DNA from: Poa pratensis
Taxonomy: Eukaryota; Streptophyta; Magnoliopsida; Poales; Poaceae
Assembly (NCBI GenBank): GCA_947311845.1
Contig: CAMZMU010000048.1
Coordinates: 24,384,431-24,448,430, forward strand
Direction of reading: 5' to 3'
Length of the DNA: 64,000 nucleotides
Below, piece after piece: positions 1 through 11,603 of this stretch (positions within the stretch are counted from its first letter, which is position 1; every line of letters starts with the position of its first letter). Below the pieces are notes generated by a model. The model was given only the letters and a program-made list of their open reading frames with translations, made no database searches and was not told the origin of the DNA. A program made the translations under genes and the position numbers.

Positions 1-1294
1 TATGTAATTCATGCTCCTCATGAAAAAGATTGGACTGATGCATGCTTCTATTCTTGTATACGGACTCCACTTTCTACCATTTGAGATGTTGTATCCTTTA
101 CTTGCATTATCAGTTTAATATAATCACCCTCCACAAAACAATTAATACAATTATCCTTTGGATTGATTTTCTGAAATTTGTGTTTATTTTGTTTCGTGAA
201 TATCTATTGTTGTTGCACATAATTTGGTCAGTTGTAGATCTTTAAAGAAAAGCTGATTTAAGCTTGGTGCAGATTGAAAATAATATGTTGTTACCTTAAG
301 AAAAAGCATTTAATGAATTTAATAAAATCGACATTTTTGTTTCATACTATTCACCAAAATAGCAGATGAGAATTTGCAACTATAGATGATACATTAACTG
401 TTGCTTTTCTCATGAAAAAAACTCTGTAATTTTCTGTATTTGGACTATTTAGTGCTGCATTGCTATCGCACACTGCGAGTCATACAAGGGCAATTTGTGT
501 ATCGGCAGTATAACCATGTTTGAATATAATTTGTTTTGTCTTGTCCTAATCAGAATTTGTGATCATGCAGAATAAATATGGTCTTCTCTGTAGGGGCCTA
601 GGAGGTACAATTGCTAAATTTTCATAGGAGGCTTTCTGTTCTAAGTGTACTTAATACTATTTTGAGATAATTTAGGTGAATCCAAGAGATATTAGATTGT
701 CATTCTTTGAGGACCATGACTTTGTTCGTGGAAACATTATTTAAGTCCATAAGATTGTTTTTACCGTCAAAATTTAGTTGGAAGGGAAGAATATTTGATA
801 CTTCTGCTAGGTTACATGGGAGATTAAGTTGGCTAAAAGGGTTTCTGTTTTATAAATGAGTGGAAGCCGTAACATCACCATGCTTGGCTGTGAATTTTAA
901 ACAGATATATTAGAGAATAGGGTCTATTGTTCATGACATTAATCTGCTATTGGAAACAGGTTTTATCAAGTGTTTCTTGGTTTCTAAAGGGAGTTTAAAT
1001 AACATTCTTTCCAGGTTGACATAATGGAATTACCTAACTAGACGTCAAAGAAGGAGCATTCTATCAAGGTGTAGAAATTAACTTCTAACACATCCATACT
1101 ATGTTTTTTTGATCAATTTTTTCTTCAACGTTGAGATGTTTGTTGCCATGCTAAAAGGTTGTATAGTGATGTACATGTCAGCATGATCATCTGGTCTACA
1201 TATTCACCTTTGCGCTTATAAATTCGTACATTTGAGTCCTCAAACATATTGGGGGATGATAAGGGCATGTTTTCTTGAAAACATAACGTGAAGA
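1..1294. other. AT-rich sequence, no gene recognised
   Basis: AT-rich, with only short open frames and no recognisable protein, RNA gene or LTR. It could be the interior of the Helitron-like element whose possible 3' end lies at 1313-1316, but no 5' terminus can be identified inside the window. Confidence 0.4.
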
Positions 1295-1316
1295 CACGTG
1301 CATTGCACGTGCCTAA
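1295..1316 (+). mobile_element. possible Helitron 3' terminus
   Basis: A perfect 7-bp stem (CACGTGC at 1295-1301, GCACGTG at 1305-1311) with a 3-base loop is followed within two bases by CTAA and then a T at 1317. Helitrons end in a short hairpin followed by CTRR and insert between A and T, so this fits. The 5' TC end is not identified and no Rep/helicase coding is seen. Chance occurrence is possible. Confidence 0.3.
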
Positions 1317-1317
1317 T

Positions 1318-2866
1318 TAGTAGTATCGTAAGGAACTGAAGACGAGATGTTTTGTAGTACTGGAGCACTAGGAGTGACATAGAGCTAATGTGGAGATTGA
1401 TGGTTTCTTCTCTCCTTTCCAAATGGGATCTAATCTTGTCGGTCGAAAGTCGAAACTCACAAATAAGCAAAAAAAAAAAAGGTGGACTTCCTGGTGCGCG
1501 CGAACGGAATATATCCATGGCAGGATGTGTTGCATGCCTCAAGCACGATGGGCTAAACAACATTTCTACATGTCGACGACCCATAAGAATAGTGGTTTAG
1601 ACCTGTCGGTTCGTGAAGACGCACATGGATATATTTATTTCTGTGTGTTTTGTAACATTCCACAGGGATATGCGTTCAATCCGTGTTGGCTCTACATTCA
1701 CCTACAATAAAAGTTATTTTCATGTGCACTAGTGCTGGTTTGCCAAGAAAATACGTCAGCTCATAGGGTTACTGGGTTAGTCACATTTCTTATAGTGATC
1801 CGACGTAATTTTATCGGAAACTTCATATTCTTATATCTTAATTCGACCATTCCTGTGTGAAAGAAATATCACCGCGACATCACCAGGGCATGTCTACAAA
1901 CCTCCATAGGAGTACACCGACGGCGACACTGAGCCATGACACAGTGATAGTGTTGCCATTAATTAGAGTCGACAACATATCAAACCACTCTCTTCATTTT
2001 CATTTGGGTAATCGGGATGGTCCAGATTCTTCCGGAAAACAGTTTCACAGCTGAGGTCATGACAGTTGCATCACGATAGTAGTAGCACAGCCCGAACCAG
2101 TAGGCATTGAGCTTGCACTCCAACGGTGTGCATGCGCCCATGCAAAAAGTAAGGTCTTCTTGACTTTCAGCAGAGCTCGCCATTTGGCAGCGAACAGGCT
2201 ACCGCTACTTGGCACTAGCTAGTATGAGACCAAAATGATTCGGTAAAAGACGCTGGACTTTAAATCCGGCGGCGGCGGACTGACGCGACGACACCGTCGT
2301 AAATTCAGAGGCGGCTGTGTGTCGGCAGTGCTGGACGGCCACAGTGCCGTGATAGCCATTAGCATGTCGCGACGTGACGGCAGCTAGACCATCCATCCAT
2401 CTATGCCACTAGGGCCACACAGCAGCGGACTAACTAGATCCTCTTTCTGCCCGTCGTCTTTATCCGCAGTACTTTCTCTCGGAGCATGTAGCTAGGGAGA
2501 TCAGCACAGCCATGACAGCGATCGATCTTCGTCTTTGTATATACATATATGTGGCGCACGGCGGCTTAGCTCCTGATAAATTCGACGTCTCTTTCGTGCT
2601 GCTGCTGTCGCTCCGTATTCATGTCTGCTAGCTACTGTGTCGGGTCGACTCTCCCTGACCCGCCGCCGGAGGAAATCCCGTCGGAGTACCGTGGGAACAG
2701 CGGACTCTCGCGAGCTGATGTAACTGTGACGAGAGATGGCCGTTCGACAGCTTCAGCTTACAGTTGCAGTGATGCGAAATCAGCAGCACTGTAATAACAG
2801 TGCCCAGCGAATGTACTACAGAGTCTCGTCGATTGCAGCGTACGGGACCAATCATTAGGAAGGTAC
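1318..2866. other. intergenic sequence, no gene supported
   Basis: Mixed-composition sequence with several short overlapping frames on both strands, none recognisable. A 67-residue minus-strand frame at 1980-2183 has a small cysteine cluster but no signal peptide or family match. Confidence 0.4.
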
Positions 2867-2868
2867 TA

Positions 2869-2967
2869 CTCCCTCCGTTACAAATTAGATGATTTATGTT
2901 TGTCTATATGTACTAGATACATTCACATGTAGACAAATGAAAGCTATATAATTTGGAACGAAGGGAG
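2869..2967. mobile_element. Stowaway-type MITE (99 bp)
   Basis: The terminal inverted repeats begin CTCCCTCCGTT and end AACGAAGGGAG, flanked by TA at 2867-2868 and 2968-2969. TIR sequence, size and TA duplication are the hallmarks of Tc1/mariner-derived Stowaway MITEs of grasses. Non-coding. Confidence 0.9.
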
Positions 2968-2969
2968 TA

Positions 2970-3667
2970 CGTACTTGTCATGAATTGTTTGGATTTACAG
3001 TACATAGAGGAGATAGTTCTAGGTGCAGCCTTCTCTGAACCAAACCGAGGCAGACATAGTACTGAGAACACCTTTGAAAAAGAAAACTCGATCGATCCCA
3101 GAAGATGAAGATACCAGGACAGAAAGCAGGACCAAATTTTAAGCCACTAGCAATTGTCCCGACCGGGTTCGTTATCTCGGCTCAATGTCGGCTTATCCCT
3201 GAATCCCAAAAGGGGCCTGAGGAGCCAACGTGTTGCACGGAAACAGAGATCCGGTATGGATCATCGAACCTGAAAAGCCCCCACCAAAGCAGAATCTGGC
3301 AAAAGAAGCAAGAAGCGCTGCGAACTTTCTAGTAGTAGCGCCACGAAGCAAAGGCGGCCCAAAGGCACCCAAAAAGGCAGCCAGGTTTCCACTATGGTCT
3401 GCTCTAGCGACGAGGTTGCAGTTAAGCAAGCAGCTCATGTTTTCTCTGACTGTCAGAGAGTGAGAGATCCGCTCACACAGATGGAACGAGAAACATGTCT
3501 AATCTTCTTTGGAACACGAAGATGAAATACACCTAATTGTAATGCACCACATCCTTCGGATAGGAGGGAGGGAAAACTGCCGGCCGTTGGACTCGGATGC
3601 ATGCGAGATCAGACGGACAGGCAAAAAACCTACTGCTAAAAGCCTAATTAAGCGAAATGGGAACTGA
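2970..3667. other. region downstream of the HLS1-like gene
   Basis: No coding sequence recognised. The part nearest 3667 should hold the 3' UTR and polyadenylation region of the minus-strand HLS1-like gene. Short frames around 3105-3460 on both strands overlap one another and resemble nothing known. Confidence 0.4.
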
Positions 3668-5164
3668 TTAAAACTCTCTGGGGTCGACGAAGATGGAGCG
3701 CCCTGGTGGCGCCTTTGTCCAGTCGCCGAGCGTGCCGTGACTGTACCCGTCCACGAGGCGCTTGATGCACCAGAGGTCCTCGGCGCCGAGCCGCGCCCAG
3801 TGCGGCACGCCGGCGCGGACGGGCTCGCGTGCGCCGACCTCGGTGGCCACCACGCCGCACCCGCCGCGACGGGCCATGTTGTGCGCGTGCCGGCACAGCG
3901 TCCGGACCAGCCGCGGGGCGCCGGGACCTGCGCCGCCAAGGCCGTAGAGGAAGTAGAGCCCGAACGGCGCGAAGAGGTTCGGGATGGAGGGGATGCCGAG
4001 CCACGGCGCCGCGCGGTCCACCAGCCGAGTCGCGCCTGCCGCGGCGCGCATCACGCGCGGCGCGCCGCGCACCTCGAGGCGGAAGGCGTCCATGCAGTTC
4101 CACACGCTGAGCACCGCCCACGACGCCGGCGGCGACGCGATGAACGCCTCGATGTCCCACTGCCTCGCGCCCGCCGCGGCGGGCAGCGCCAGGAATGTGC
4201 CGAGGGAGAGGGCGTTGGACAGCACCGCGTCGATGTCGTCCGGGAAGAACTCGACGGCGGCGAAGTGCCAGCGGTAGAGGCGCTCGGCGTCGCGCGGGTC
4301 GAGGCGTACGATGGACACGCGGCGGGAGAGGCCGAGGGCGTGGCGGAACACCGGGTGCACCAGCACGGACGGCGTGCGGAACTTGGCGTAGCCGCAGCGG
4401 CCGGTGAAGAGCCGCACGGACGCCTCGTTGTCCTGCTCCGTCGCCATGTACGAGTACTCCGCGCCCTTCTGCCGGAACCACTCCTCCATCCGCTCCACGA
4501 GCTGCTTGCCCACCCCTTTTCGCCTGCGTATTATCGTCATCACAGCTTCAGTTACAAATACTGGAACGAGAATAATCCATTTGAGCAGGTAGCTGCATGT
4601 TTCTTTCGTTCTTGATTGATGGTACGTACGATTGCGAAACGTACCGGTGGGCGGGTGAGACGCGGAGGCCTAGGATGTAGGCGACCTTGGTGTAGATGGG
4701 GTCCTTGGCGTGGGAGCTGCCGGCTGAGACGACAGACTTGACGCAGCCGCGGACGAGGCCGATAATCTTGGTGCCACTTCCGCCGCCGCCGGTGCCGGTT
4801 GCTGTCTCCGCGACCTTTCCATATCCGGGTGGTTCAGACATGCGTTTCGAGTTGTTAGTTTTAGAGCCGGGACCCACGCCGAAACGGCAGCTAATTTAAC
4901 CAAATTGGATACCAGTCACTCGAGTACCACGGACGTACGTACCAGCATGAGGTAGGCCGGCGAGTTGCGAATGCGGCAGAGCGGGTCGCCGAGGAGGTCG
5001 GTGAAGAGGCACATCTTGCCGGAGCCGCCGCTGGACCCCACCTCGCACTCCTGCTCCACAGCCTCCACGCCGTCGCGGTCATAGCCGCCGTCGTACTCCC
5101 GGACGACCACCTTGACGGCCGCCTTCCCGTCCTCCTCCACCACTGGAGCTACTGCCTCGACCAT
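3668..5164 (-). CDS. HLS1-like: HOOKLESS1-like N-acetyltransferase (copy A), three exons
   Basis: Spliced CDS, minus strand: exon 1 5164-4943, exon 2 4814-4645, exon 3 4523-3668. All introns are GT-AG, and 1248 nt encode 415 aa, close to the ~400 aa of Arabidopsis HLS1. The chosen ATG (5164) precedes the conserved VVREYD start; an in-frame ATG 29 codons upstream would add a hydrophobic stretch not expected in the family. Exon 1 has the DLLGDPLCRIRNSPAYLML block. The GNAT acetyl-CoA loop RRKGVG spans the exon 2/3 junction in LRVSPAHRRKGVGKQLVERM. Exon 3 contains EYSYMATEQDNEASVRLFTG and ends in the characteristic SIFVDPREF. HLS1 is a putative nuclear N-acetyltransferase acting in ethylene/auxin-controlled differential growth of the apical hook; the grass role is inferred. 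Exon 3 is very GC-rich, giving long but meaningless frames in other phases. A paralogue lies at 24203-25898. Confidence 0.95.
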
Positions 5165-5250
5165 GATCGAGTTCACTTTCTTGGCAGCAAGCAGTAGCAA
5201 GAACACGATATATTGGTGGCGAACCAGATGGATTCCAGTCACCAGGATCA

Positions 5251-5277
5251 AGAAAGAGAGAGAGAGAGAGAGAGAGG
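5251..5277. repeat. (GA)n microsatellite in the HLS1-like 5' UTR
   Basis: A nearly pure GA run on the plus strand, hence CT-rich on the sense (minus) strand, between the putative TATA box at 5299-5310 and the ATG at 5164. CT-rich 5' leaders are common in plant genes. Confidence 0.85.
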
Positions 5278-5298
5278 AGTTGAGTGTTTGGCGATTGC

Positions 5299-5310
5299 TT
5301 ATATATATAG
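5299..5310 (-). promoter_or_regulatory. putative TATA box of HLS1-like copy A
   Basis: CTATATATATAA on the minus strand, about 135-145 bp upstream of the ATG at 5164. This would put transcription start near 5270 with a leader of roughly 100 bp. Position and sequence fit a core promoter; no transcript evidence. Confidence 0.55.
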
Positions 5311-8130
5311 CTAGAGGTCCGGGGCCGGAGGGAGGGGGCGAGTAAGAATCACGTGAGAGAGATAGGACATGGGAGAGTGGAGGGAGGCGAAGGTGTTCTT
5401 TGGCGTGCCTAGCCTGCCGCCTTTCTCAATTACTACTCACACACAACTTTTATTTTAGGGACTCCCCACACACACGACTCGAGCACACTTAAATAACAGT
5501 AGAATCGAAGCATTACCGCTGGGCGATATATATCCCCAGAGCAATAATAATGGCCACAGCCCACAGGGAAGGAGGAAGAGAGGCCGATCCGGAGGCTAGA
5601 GCCACTAGCCGCTTCTTTAATTTTCGAAGCGACGAGTTTAATTGGAGAGGAGGAGTAGGCAATAAAAGGCTGTGGAGCTCGGAGCCAGGCGCTTCAGGGC
5701 CGTAGGCTGGATCGGACGGATGGGTTAGGAAATGTTCGATCGGATAAAATTACCTTTGGAATCCTTTTCACTTTAAAACAAAAAAATTAGGGAGATGTAC
5801 CTCTATAAAAATAGAGATATAAATGCATACTCACCGGATACATAGATATTGTACGTTTACTCAATTTCAAAAGGATACGATTATCCTTAAATTTTATAGA
5901 TAATTAAAGAGAGAAATAAATCAGCAACTACGTGATGCAAATTAATAATCACCCTAAAAATAATGATCTTACCACAGAATAAGTCCATCAAAGACGAACA
6001 ATCGGATAAATATACTACTAAATCGGATGTATAACAGTTTGTAGGTTCCATCACACAAAATTATCTTCAACCATCTATCGGTTTTTTACGTTGGATAATT
6101 GACATGCATGGTTAAAATTGCTGATTTTTTTTTGATACAAAATATCCACTTTCATATATGTAGTTGGCAAAGAACCAACTATTTGTATTTGAAAAAGAAA
6201 TCTTGATATGTTTTCGCATCCATGTCCATTTTAGTTTACAAATGGATGTATTATTATCACTTTCACTTTCTCGAATATGAATATCATATATTTATGATCA
6301 TCCACCGCCATATTCCACCCCTAGTATAGCGATAGGATTCTAAAAACATCGAGAAGTTAAAACTATAACTCTTTCTTACATAAAATAGAATTACAGTGTC
6401 ATGTCTATTTTATGGTAGAAAGAACAAAGAATCTTTCCAAGAGGTTGAGTTGATGCAAAATTTAACATTAAATGAGTGCAGAGTACTGTTACCAAATACG
6501 TTGAATCTTATGAAAGTTCATTGCAACATGTTACGAATAAAATAGACATTTGAAAGTTTTTTTTTCGAATAATAGCTATGCTATGTTTAACCAATATATC
6601 ATATGTAGAAGGTAAGTTATATTCTTTCAGTAAATTTACAAATATGAATTGCGACGAAAGTCATGTTACATATGTTTGTTGCTCAATAAAAAAATTACTG
6701 AAAATCTTCCATGAAAAAGAGTGGTCAGATTTGGGATGAAAAAGAGGAACATGATAAATAAAACATTTTATCAATTATTCGTAACTGAGTTCGTGTTGTT
6801 GAGTGATTCATCAGAGACAAAAACAATAGACACGTAGGGTCTCACAAAGGTTAATAATGGTAATTTGTATGGCTTGTATTGATATGAGAGAAATTTTAAA
6901 GGGATTATTTTTATGAGTGTATAAGAAATTTATTACTTGCCGGCTAGGAGATTGTGGCTCTATATGGTCTTGTTGGTTGGAGAAGACTTGTGACTTTGTA
7001 GATTGCTGCAATCTTCCTTTGGGAACATCCTCTTTTATATACTCACAGTAGTTCCCTCGTAGGCATGTGTACGCCGTAGGCAGTTCATTACCTCTAACAG
7101 TATCCTCAAAATACGGCTTGTAGGCCATGTGGCCCAGACTCAAGAGGCCCCCTAGGGCGTCATTACCACACTGCATTTGTAGTGCCCTAGTCGTTGACAA
7201 AACACTCATGTAACCAATTCTACCCACAACTGAGGGAGTCGTATGTACCGCTTCTAAATAAGAATAGAGTGTCCAACCCACAAAAATTTGAAGATATTAG
7301 TTAATAAGAATGGCAAAGGATTAACAGTAAAACACACAAGGTTTTATGGTTTTTGAGTTTATGGTTGCAGGAGATTAAATTGTAGCTAGATAGAAATAAC
7401 AAGTAATGTAAATATCTATTTTTTTTTGAGAAATCCATGGCCTCTAGGATACAAAATGCTTGTACTACTAAATTTATTCAACATTATTTAGAAATTTGAA
7501 CTTCAGTTTTTTCTCTCAAATCATTGTATGAGATGCTTATGTTGGTTTTGTGCTCATATTTCTAAATGTTTGAATTATTCTAACTTAGAAATTTATCACA
7601 TTCAAATCATCAATCTAATCCTAACTAATGGATTTAAGTGAAATTTCGATCCCTTGTACATGTTTCATTAGAAAGTTTTTAATTTCCTAGGTTCACATGT
7701 ATGTATGTAGTGCATATACCTGGATTATACCCCTAAACTATGGGATATGATAATATAGCAGTTCTAAAATTCTCTTCTTCAAAGATTCATAGAGGTTTCC
7801 ATCAAGTTTCACAGCTAATCAGTGTTTCACTGAAAAGCCGCACCCATTACTTGAATTCCCCGCTCTCCGGATCGATGCATTAATTTCTCTTCAGTAACCA
7901 AAACAATTAATTCATCGGCCTTAAATTGCATCCAAAATTCTCTCCCTTTTATCGGCTAACGTAGCGTGAATCACGCGAAAGTTTCCTGTTTTGGGCCACG
8001 GGATCTACCCTATAACATCCGAACATAGGGAGTACCAAATATAAACCGCGCATGCATAAAATTGCAGATGAGATAAGGAGGTACAGACGGGACCCTTAAT
8101 TAGGCTAGACAACTACTTTGGTGTAGCGTG
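5311..8130. other. HLS1-like upstream region and AT-rich intergenic DNA
   Basis: No gene. The first few hundred bases are the upstream region of the minus-strand HLS1-like gene. A 156-residue minus frame at 6811-7281 encodes nothing recognisable. It contains a TATATAAAAGAGG motif on the minus strand near 7030-7045 and looks more like a degraded LTR or promoter-bearing repeat than a protein. Confidence 0.4.
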
Positions 8131-8132
8131 TA

Positions 8133-8369
8133 GTCCCTCGTCTCACAGAGAGTGTACTTCTACCTTCTAGAAAGTCAAACTATTTCAAAGTTTGACCGAG
8201 TTATGAAGCCAAATAACATTATAATGAAAATACATTTCATCGCAAATCTAATGATACTACTCGGGTGGCATAAATGTTATTGCTTTTCGTTTGCATAAAC
8301 TTGGGAAAACTTAAAAATGTTCGACTTTCCAAGATAGCTGAATGTACAATTTCTGCGGGATGGAGGGAG
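8133..8369. mobile_element. degenerate Stowaway-like MITE (237 bp)
   Basis: Starts GTCCCTCGTCTCA and ends GGATGGAGGGAG, with TA at 8131-8132 and 8370-8371. The interior carries AAGTCAAACTATTTCAAAGTTTGACC, written here only as an inverted-repeat-like tract near 8173-8202. Imperfect TIRs and larger size suggest an older family member. Confidence 0.7.
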
Positions 8370-8371
8370 TA

Positions 8372-10994
8372 TGGTAGAAGAGAAAAAAAAGGTTACGAGC
8401 GGCATAGCACACATAAGTCTATCAAAATCAACTGAGTCGCTCTTATGAAAACAGTTCATCAAAATCACCAAGATTTACAATGCAAACCCTCTTTCCGTTT
8501 CCTTCTCGGGACACATGTGAAAAGCGGACTTCTTCACAAACCGAAGATGTCCTTCATCTCGGGGATCCAAATCCGATCATCTCGTTCGACGAATGGGAAG
8601 TCTTGTCGATAATCAAATTGTTATGAGTGACTAGAGAGAGTTAGCTTGACATATGTGAACTGGGATATAATCTGAGAGCATTTTAGAGACAATAAACTTC
8701 TATCACGATCTCCGCATATTTCTCTGGCACGAATTGATCTCAAAAAAAGACACAATGTTGAAAAACTGCTTTGCCAATAATTTCTAAAGAATAGTTAGTT
8801 AATATGACTTGACAATCAATGAATGTTGTGTCTTTTTTTTTCTAGGATCGATTCCATTACCTGTTGACGTTGAAAGAGCTGTTAATATGACTTTATAACA
8901 TTTGCAAAAAACATAAACGGCTTTAGAACTAACTTTTCATTGAATATATTTTGATAATTAATGAAGTTGCACTTTGAGCTTAACATGTTTCAAAGTTGTG
9001 TCAATACACTCTTTTCTTTAAGGATGACCCCGGACTTTGCATCGGTTGATGTACACAACCACATTATTGATCATTCAAGAACGCGAAGAACATTCAGACA
9101 TTGACGTTGGGAAAATCAATTTGCAAATACTCCGTAAACCTCCCTCCAAACCCTATGACAAATGGCGAACAAAGTAAAAAACACAACTCCTACATAAATC
9201 GTTCAAGAAGGATACCGATGATGACGAGTCCAATCAAATCGAAAATAGACTCCCCACTCTTTTTGATAAAAGTTTAGAAAAGATAAACCTCTAACATGGA
9301 GCGCGAGCCGCGTGGTGCAACCCGAGCAGCCGGTTGAGCGATAAAGTGGAGAGCGTCCACTAGAGTAGATATGAGTGATGCACAGTAAAGAACAGGACAG
9401 CGCCGTCATTCTCATCGGCCATTCCTCTCCGGCCTGTTTCTGTTACCATTTAATGCATGATGTGATATGCGCGCCCACAGAAATTCATCACCTCACCTTC
9501 TTCTAATCATGCGCATCAGTTCATCACGCCTTTAAATACTCTCCTAGAGAACTAGGAACTGAAATATAATTGTGAAGTCCAAACGAAGTGGCCAATATAT
9601 AGTAACTGCTGCTAGCCACACGCACGCACACTATATATATAGTGATGCCGACGTGAGTAAAATTTGGCGGGTAACTCAATCGTAATGTTTTATTTTTTTA
9701 CCTGGGCATTGCTCGGTTTTAGCTAGGTATGTTGCTTTTCTTTTGAACGGGACTTGATAATGATCGATACTGGTAGCAGTATAATGCCATCAATTTCCAT
9801 CCCTCCTATTCGTATCATGGAACTCGATCGTACATGAAATCGACTAGGGATGCTGCGGCTCTAGCTGTGAATTGCTTCCGGTGCAAGTGCAACTGGACTT
9901 CTCCAACCCGTCCTGTAGCAACTAGCCAGTACGCGTACGCTACAGTTCGATTATCTTTTGACCAACGGGGAAACTTGGCTTACGATTGATATGTATCATC
10001 GGCAATATCTTAAACTTATGGTAGATATCATCTCTAACTGTCTTTTCCTATTGTCAGCGGATAGGGCATGCATGCACTGCGGTTTTTTGTTCGTGTGGAT
10101 TTCCTTTTTTTTAATAATTAAGCATATACAGTGCACAATTAATGAGGGTGATAGGTGCTTTTGCTTTCAAGTGGTTATGTACGAGGCGCTGTGGCAGATC
10201 GATCCATCGATCGGTAACAATCATTCCCGTCACTTTAGTTCGCTCTTGCACGTAAGCTTTGTTGATCTCTCAAAAAGGGAGAGGTCTAGCTTCGGTTTGA
10301 TTTGTGGGGAGGAAGAGAAAAAAGGTCACTAGTAGCTATATGAGCCTCTCTTACCTTGTCTTATCTCATTTTTTACGTTGGAATATCGATGGTTTTCTGT
10401 CGCAAGAAAAATATCTCTGGTGTCTGGTGTGATGAATCGGGAAAATAGTAGTTTAATCTGAGCCACGTATGTTCTCAGAATCCGGACCAGTCCAATATCC
10501 TTTGAGGATCTGTGTCAAAAAAAAAACATATCCCATGAATCAATTGAAAAACTGAATTTATAAGTTCTTTAAATTCTTGATGAAAACACACATATATATT
10601 GAGTTGAAACTTGCCCATACAACTTTTAGAACATGATATGACTATCAAGTAAGTTTTATAAAAATGAGAATAGCTATAGTTTATGTTTTAAAATTTTACA
10701 TTATAGTAGTCTCATTTTCTAAGTTTTCCTTGCTCAGTTTTGAAGTGGACTCCGGTGTACCTAGGTTCCAGTCTGCTCATTGGAATCGTGAAAAGGTTCA
10801 ATGGATGATATGATAGAATAATCGGTGGTTATGTTTCAGAAATCCGATCTAAATATGATGAGTTGATACTTCAATATATAGTCAATGTAGTAAATTGCAA
10901 AGTTTTTATGACAGCATGCGTGGTACTCCATGTATTCCACATTACTTTGTATATTAGTTTTAGTTATGATGAGAACTTGTCAAATAATTACTCT
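8372..10994. other. intergenic, no gene recognised
   Basis: AT-rich with scattered short frames. A 124-residue plus frame (9958-10332) and a 70-residue minus frame (9203-9415) match no known protein. The right end is the insertion site of the CACTA transposon. Confidence 0.4.
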
Positions 10995-11009
10995 ATTCAC
11001 TACCGGAAA

Positions 11010-11480
11010 ATCGAAATGTGCCGTGCGGCTAGGTCTGTGCCGTGAGCCTCCAGAACTCGGAACACGGCAAAGAATACTTTGCCGTGTAGGCCACAAAAGA
11101 ATCACGGCAAAGTAACAACACACGGCATAATAGGAAACAACACACGGCAAACAAACATTACACGGCATATAAACCTTTGCCGTGATCCTTGGTATACATG
11201 CACGGCACACATCTTGACCAGGATCCCAACCTCTGCCGCCGTTGCCAATATTTCGCGGGAAATGTATTTGCACTGGCGGGAAACCTCTTTGCCGTGCGCT
11301 TCTAGAAAAACTCACGGCAGAGAGTGGACAAAATTTCCCGCGCACTAAATAATTTGGCGGCAAAAGCTTTGCCGTGCAACACCAAAGAGCCATCACGGCA
11401 AACAAACTCTTTGCCGTGCGCCTAGATGTTCCCCACACGGCATATTAACTCTTTGCCGTGTGCCTTTTCAAAATGTGCAC
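11010..11480. repeat. CACTA left subterminal repeat zone
   Basis: Many copies of CACGGCAAA/TTTGCCGTG and the shorter CACGGCAT occur in both orientations, often as facing pairs around short spacers. These are the subterminal repeats of this CACTA lineage and match those at 19425-20035. Confidence 0.9.
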
Positions 11481-11513
11481 GGCATATTGCAATTTTCCCT
11501 TATCGTAAACTCC

Positions 11514-11600
11514 GCAAAACATCGTAAAGTCGTAAACTCGTAAAGTCGTAAAGTCATAAACTCGTAAAGTCGTAAACTCGAAAAGTCGTAAACTCGTAAA
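11514..11600. repeat. 8-bp minisatellite (CGTAAAGT/CGTAAACT)
   Basis: Alternating octamers GTCGTAAA and CTCGTAAA in about ten copies. A second, slightly longer copy lies at 15255-15360, and both follow an identical lead-in at 11461-11513 and 15211-15254. The satellite array is therefore bracketed by a direct duplication of this segment. Confidence 0.9.
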
Positions 11601-11603
11601 GGG

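Noticed and set aside
3648..4615. Long overlapping frames on both strands over HLS1-like exon 3 (292 aa plus, 277 aa minus)
   Set aside because: GC-rich third positions remove stops in other phases. Only the minus frame ending in VDPREF carries the GNAT/HLS1 motifs.
6811..7281. 156-aa minus frame as a gene
   Set aside because: No recognisable domain, and it contains a TATA-like motif within the frame. More likely a degraded LTR or promoter-bearing repeat.
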